21,385 nucleotides of DNA, from positions 1 through 21,385 of the IMG/VR virus record IMGVR_UViG_3300022690_001983; one strand, written 5' to 3'. This document shows positions 20,340 to 21,385 of this stretch, one piece after another (the first letter of the stretch is position 1; each line of letters begins with the position of its first letter). The DNA comes from a virus. The position numbers and the translations under genes are program-made. Below the pieces are notes generated by a model. The model made no database searches, had not been told where the DNA came from, and worked only from the letters and a program-made list of their open reading frames with translations.

Positions 20340-20633
20340 ATGGAAACAACTAAACTATACTACACATCTCCTCCTGATGATCAATTTCAGGAGCTTAAAG
20401 AAAAAGCCATCGAAATATGGTCAGGGCATGACAATACTTTTGGTTATGTTGATGAAAAGGTAGGAGCAATCAAAGACATCCAAAATGTTAAGGATAACTT
20501 TATGTACATCGTATCCATGTTCGATCTTTTCAATCAAAAGAAATTGGCGAATAATTTAAGTGATGATACGAGAGAGTCTATCAGGGAACGGATGATTGAC
20601 GGAGGAACCCCTGAACATTTTATAGTTTTTTAA
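20340..20633 (+). CDS. Phage protein with NVKDNFMYIVSMFD motif
   Basis: 97 residues. FQELKEKAIEIWSGHDNTFGYVDEK and IQNVKDNFMYIVSMFDLFNQKKLA with an RERMIDGGTPEHFIVF end fit a widespread family of small phage proteins of unknown function. Helical fold with a conserved MYMVAMFD-like core. Leader AACAATTAACAAAAAACT. Confidence 0.78.
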   Translation: METTKLYYTSPPDDQFQELKEKAIEIWSGHDNTFGYVDEKVGAIKDIQNVKDNFMYIVSMFDLFNQKKLANNLSDDTRESIRERMIDGGTPEHFIVF

Positions 20634-20651
20634 ATAATTAACAACCCAATC

Positions 20652-20867
20652 ATGGATACGTACACAACTGATCAAATAGTTAAAAAAGCCCTCTCTGAAA
20701 GAGACAGCTACAAAAAATTAAAGGTATCGGGAAATAGCGTTAGAACCTGGCGATACAGATTCAACCAAAACACCCTAAGTCTTGAAAAACAAATCCATAT
20801 TGCCGAGCTTGCAGGTTATGAGTTACAAAAGGAAATGGTCTGGGTTAAAAAGGAAGAAAAATTGTAG
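20652..20867 (+). CDS. Small helix-turn-helix-like phage protein
   Basis: 71 residues. SVRTWRYRFNQNTLSLEKQIHIAELAGYEL has the shape of a helix-turn-helix in which WRYRFN follows a helix and LSLEKQxxIAELAGY is a second helix and turn; such short proteins are frequent in Bacteroidota phages. The C-terminus is basic (WVKKEEKL). A DNA-binding role is likely but not proven. Last gene of the plus array. Confidence 0.7.
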   Translation: MDTYTTDQIVKKALSERDSYKKLKVSGNSVRTWRYRFNQNTLSLEKQIHIAELAGYELQKEMVWVKKEEKL

Positions 20868-20917
20868 TCGCTGTTTGATATTTTTTATTAAAAAAGGCAA
20901 TTATGTACTTGGCACAC
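20868..20917. terminator. Convergent gap with AT-rich stem
   Basis: Between the plus and minus arrays lies TTTTTTATTAAAAAA (about 20881-20895), an A/T-only palindrome that could form a weak bidirectional terminator. No GC-rich stem is seen, so termination here is uncertain. Confidence 0.3.
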
Positions 20918-21139
20918 CTAAAATGCAAATATATGAAAAATCAAATCACATTCTCCGTTATTGTATAACTTCACAATCTTTTTTAAAGGTAACCATTTAA
21001 GATCAACCATAAGTTCATTTCTAACTAAATCTCCTTCATGAAAAGTAGTTTTATTAGTATCACAATAAAAACCACCTTCTTTTTCCTTTATTTCACCTTC
21101 AACAGGTAAATATTTCGCTATAACTTTAATTGTTTCCAT
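20918..21139 (-). CDS. Small phage protein with AKYLPVEGEI motif
   Basis: 73 residues, ATG 21137-21139. IKVIAKYLPVEGEIKEKEG is the start of a common Bacteroidota phage family of unknown function, and the rest (LVRNELMVDLKWLPLKKIVKLY) is beta-rich. It is convergent with the plus array, 50 bp from the last gene. Confidence 0.75.
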   Translation of the reverse strand: METIKVIAKYLPVEGEIKEKEGGFYCDTNKTTFHEGDLVRNELMVDLKWLPLKKIVKLYNNGECDLIFHIFAF

Positions 21140-21151
21140 TTTATTTAATGG

Positions 21152-21358
21152 TTAGAATTCCCACGCACCAAATTTCACTAATATTTTCTTTGCTTTATCC
21201 CTCTCTTTGGTAAAAAAATGTTTTTCATGGTCACTCAATTCTTCATATTTTAAACGCCTTACTCTATCATTCCGTAAGTCATTAACTGCCATCAGAATCA
21301 AAACCAATTCATCTTTTGTTAATTTAGCTGTCTCAAATGATATTAATTGTTCTTCCAT
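21152..21358 (-). CDS. Hypothetical protein sharing an N-terminal leader with another gene
   Basis: 68 residues. MEEQLISFETAKLTKDE is near-identical to the N-terminus of the protein at 6178-6543, but the body (LILMAVNDLRNDRVRRLK, EELSDHEKHFFTKERDKAKK) is different and charged. The shared leader may be a short functional tag such as an interaction helix. ATG 21356-21358; the 12-bp gap to the downstream gene suggests one transcript. Confidence 0.68.
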   Translation of the reverse strand: MEEQLISFETAKLTKDELVLILMAVNDLRNDRVRRLKYEELSDHEKHFFTKERDKAKKILVKFGAWEF

Positions 21359-21385
21359 ACTCTAAATGCTTTTACAAAAATACAT

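Noticed and set aside
1-21385. CRISPR arrays, insertion sequences, integrase or canonical tRNA genes
   Set aside because: No regular spaced repeats, transposase or recombinase motifs, terminal inverted repeats, or full tRNA cloverleaf with normal arm lengths was found by reading both strands.

Overview
The window looks like part of a tailed double-stranded DNA phage (or prophage) of a Bacteroidota host, most likely a crAss-like phage (Crassvirales). The case rests on three points. A consecutive minus-strand block encodes an IHF/HU-like protein, a large terminase, a portal and then a scaffold-like structural protein, which is the usual order at the head of a crAss-like capsid module. The DNA is AT-rich and most genes lack a Shine-Dalgarno site, having A-rich leaders instead. 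Several intergenic sites match the Bacteroidota promoter form (TTTG, about 20 nt, TAnnTTTG). Assignment to crAss-like phages is inference from gene order and protein features; no database search was possible.

Layout. Positions 1-13592 are a nearly gapless minus-strand array. From upstream to downstream it holds a 53-codon gene and a winged-helix protein at the divergent promoter, then about 23 small accessory genes (zinc ribbons, a lipoprotein, three tiny single-pass membrane proteins, an acidic winged-helix protein), then the packaging block (IHF-like, TerL, an inserted winged-helix gene, portal, and a scaffold-like protein that runs off the window). Positions 13593-14730 are a 1.1-kb gene-free divergent region. 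Positions 14731-20867 are a plus-strand array of small phage genes, several from widespread but uncharacterised phage families, around one complete DnaN-like sliding clamp. Two convergent minus-strand genes close the window.

The divergent region is the most interesting part. It contains a cluster of direct and inverted TGTGAATTAAA repeats next to the winged-helix promoter, a self-contained unit of promoter, about 70 nt and a perfect terminator hairpin that predicts a small RNA, a perfect tandem pair of DnaA-box sequences 11 bp apart, and a good promoter firing into the clamp-containing operon. Together these suggest a replication origin and control region with a RepL/MarR-like protein on one side and a phage sliding clamp on the other. 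This is an inference that can be tested.

Other points: a compact tRNA-like cloverleaf in the gap at 15011-15071 and a tRNA-Leu-like fragment at 12183-12229; a hairpin covering the GTG start of the portal; repeated stop-start junction sequences in the accessory array; a paralogous protein pair in which one copy is fused to a second phage domain; and a shared N-terminal leader on two otherwise unrelated proteins. Most small genes have no assignable function and are described as seen.
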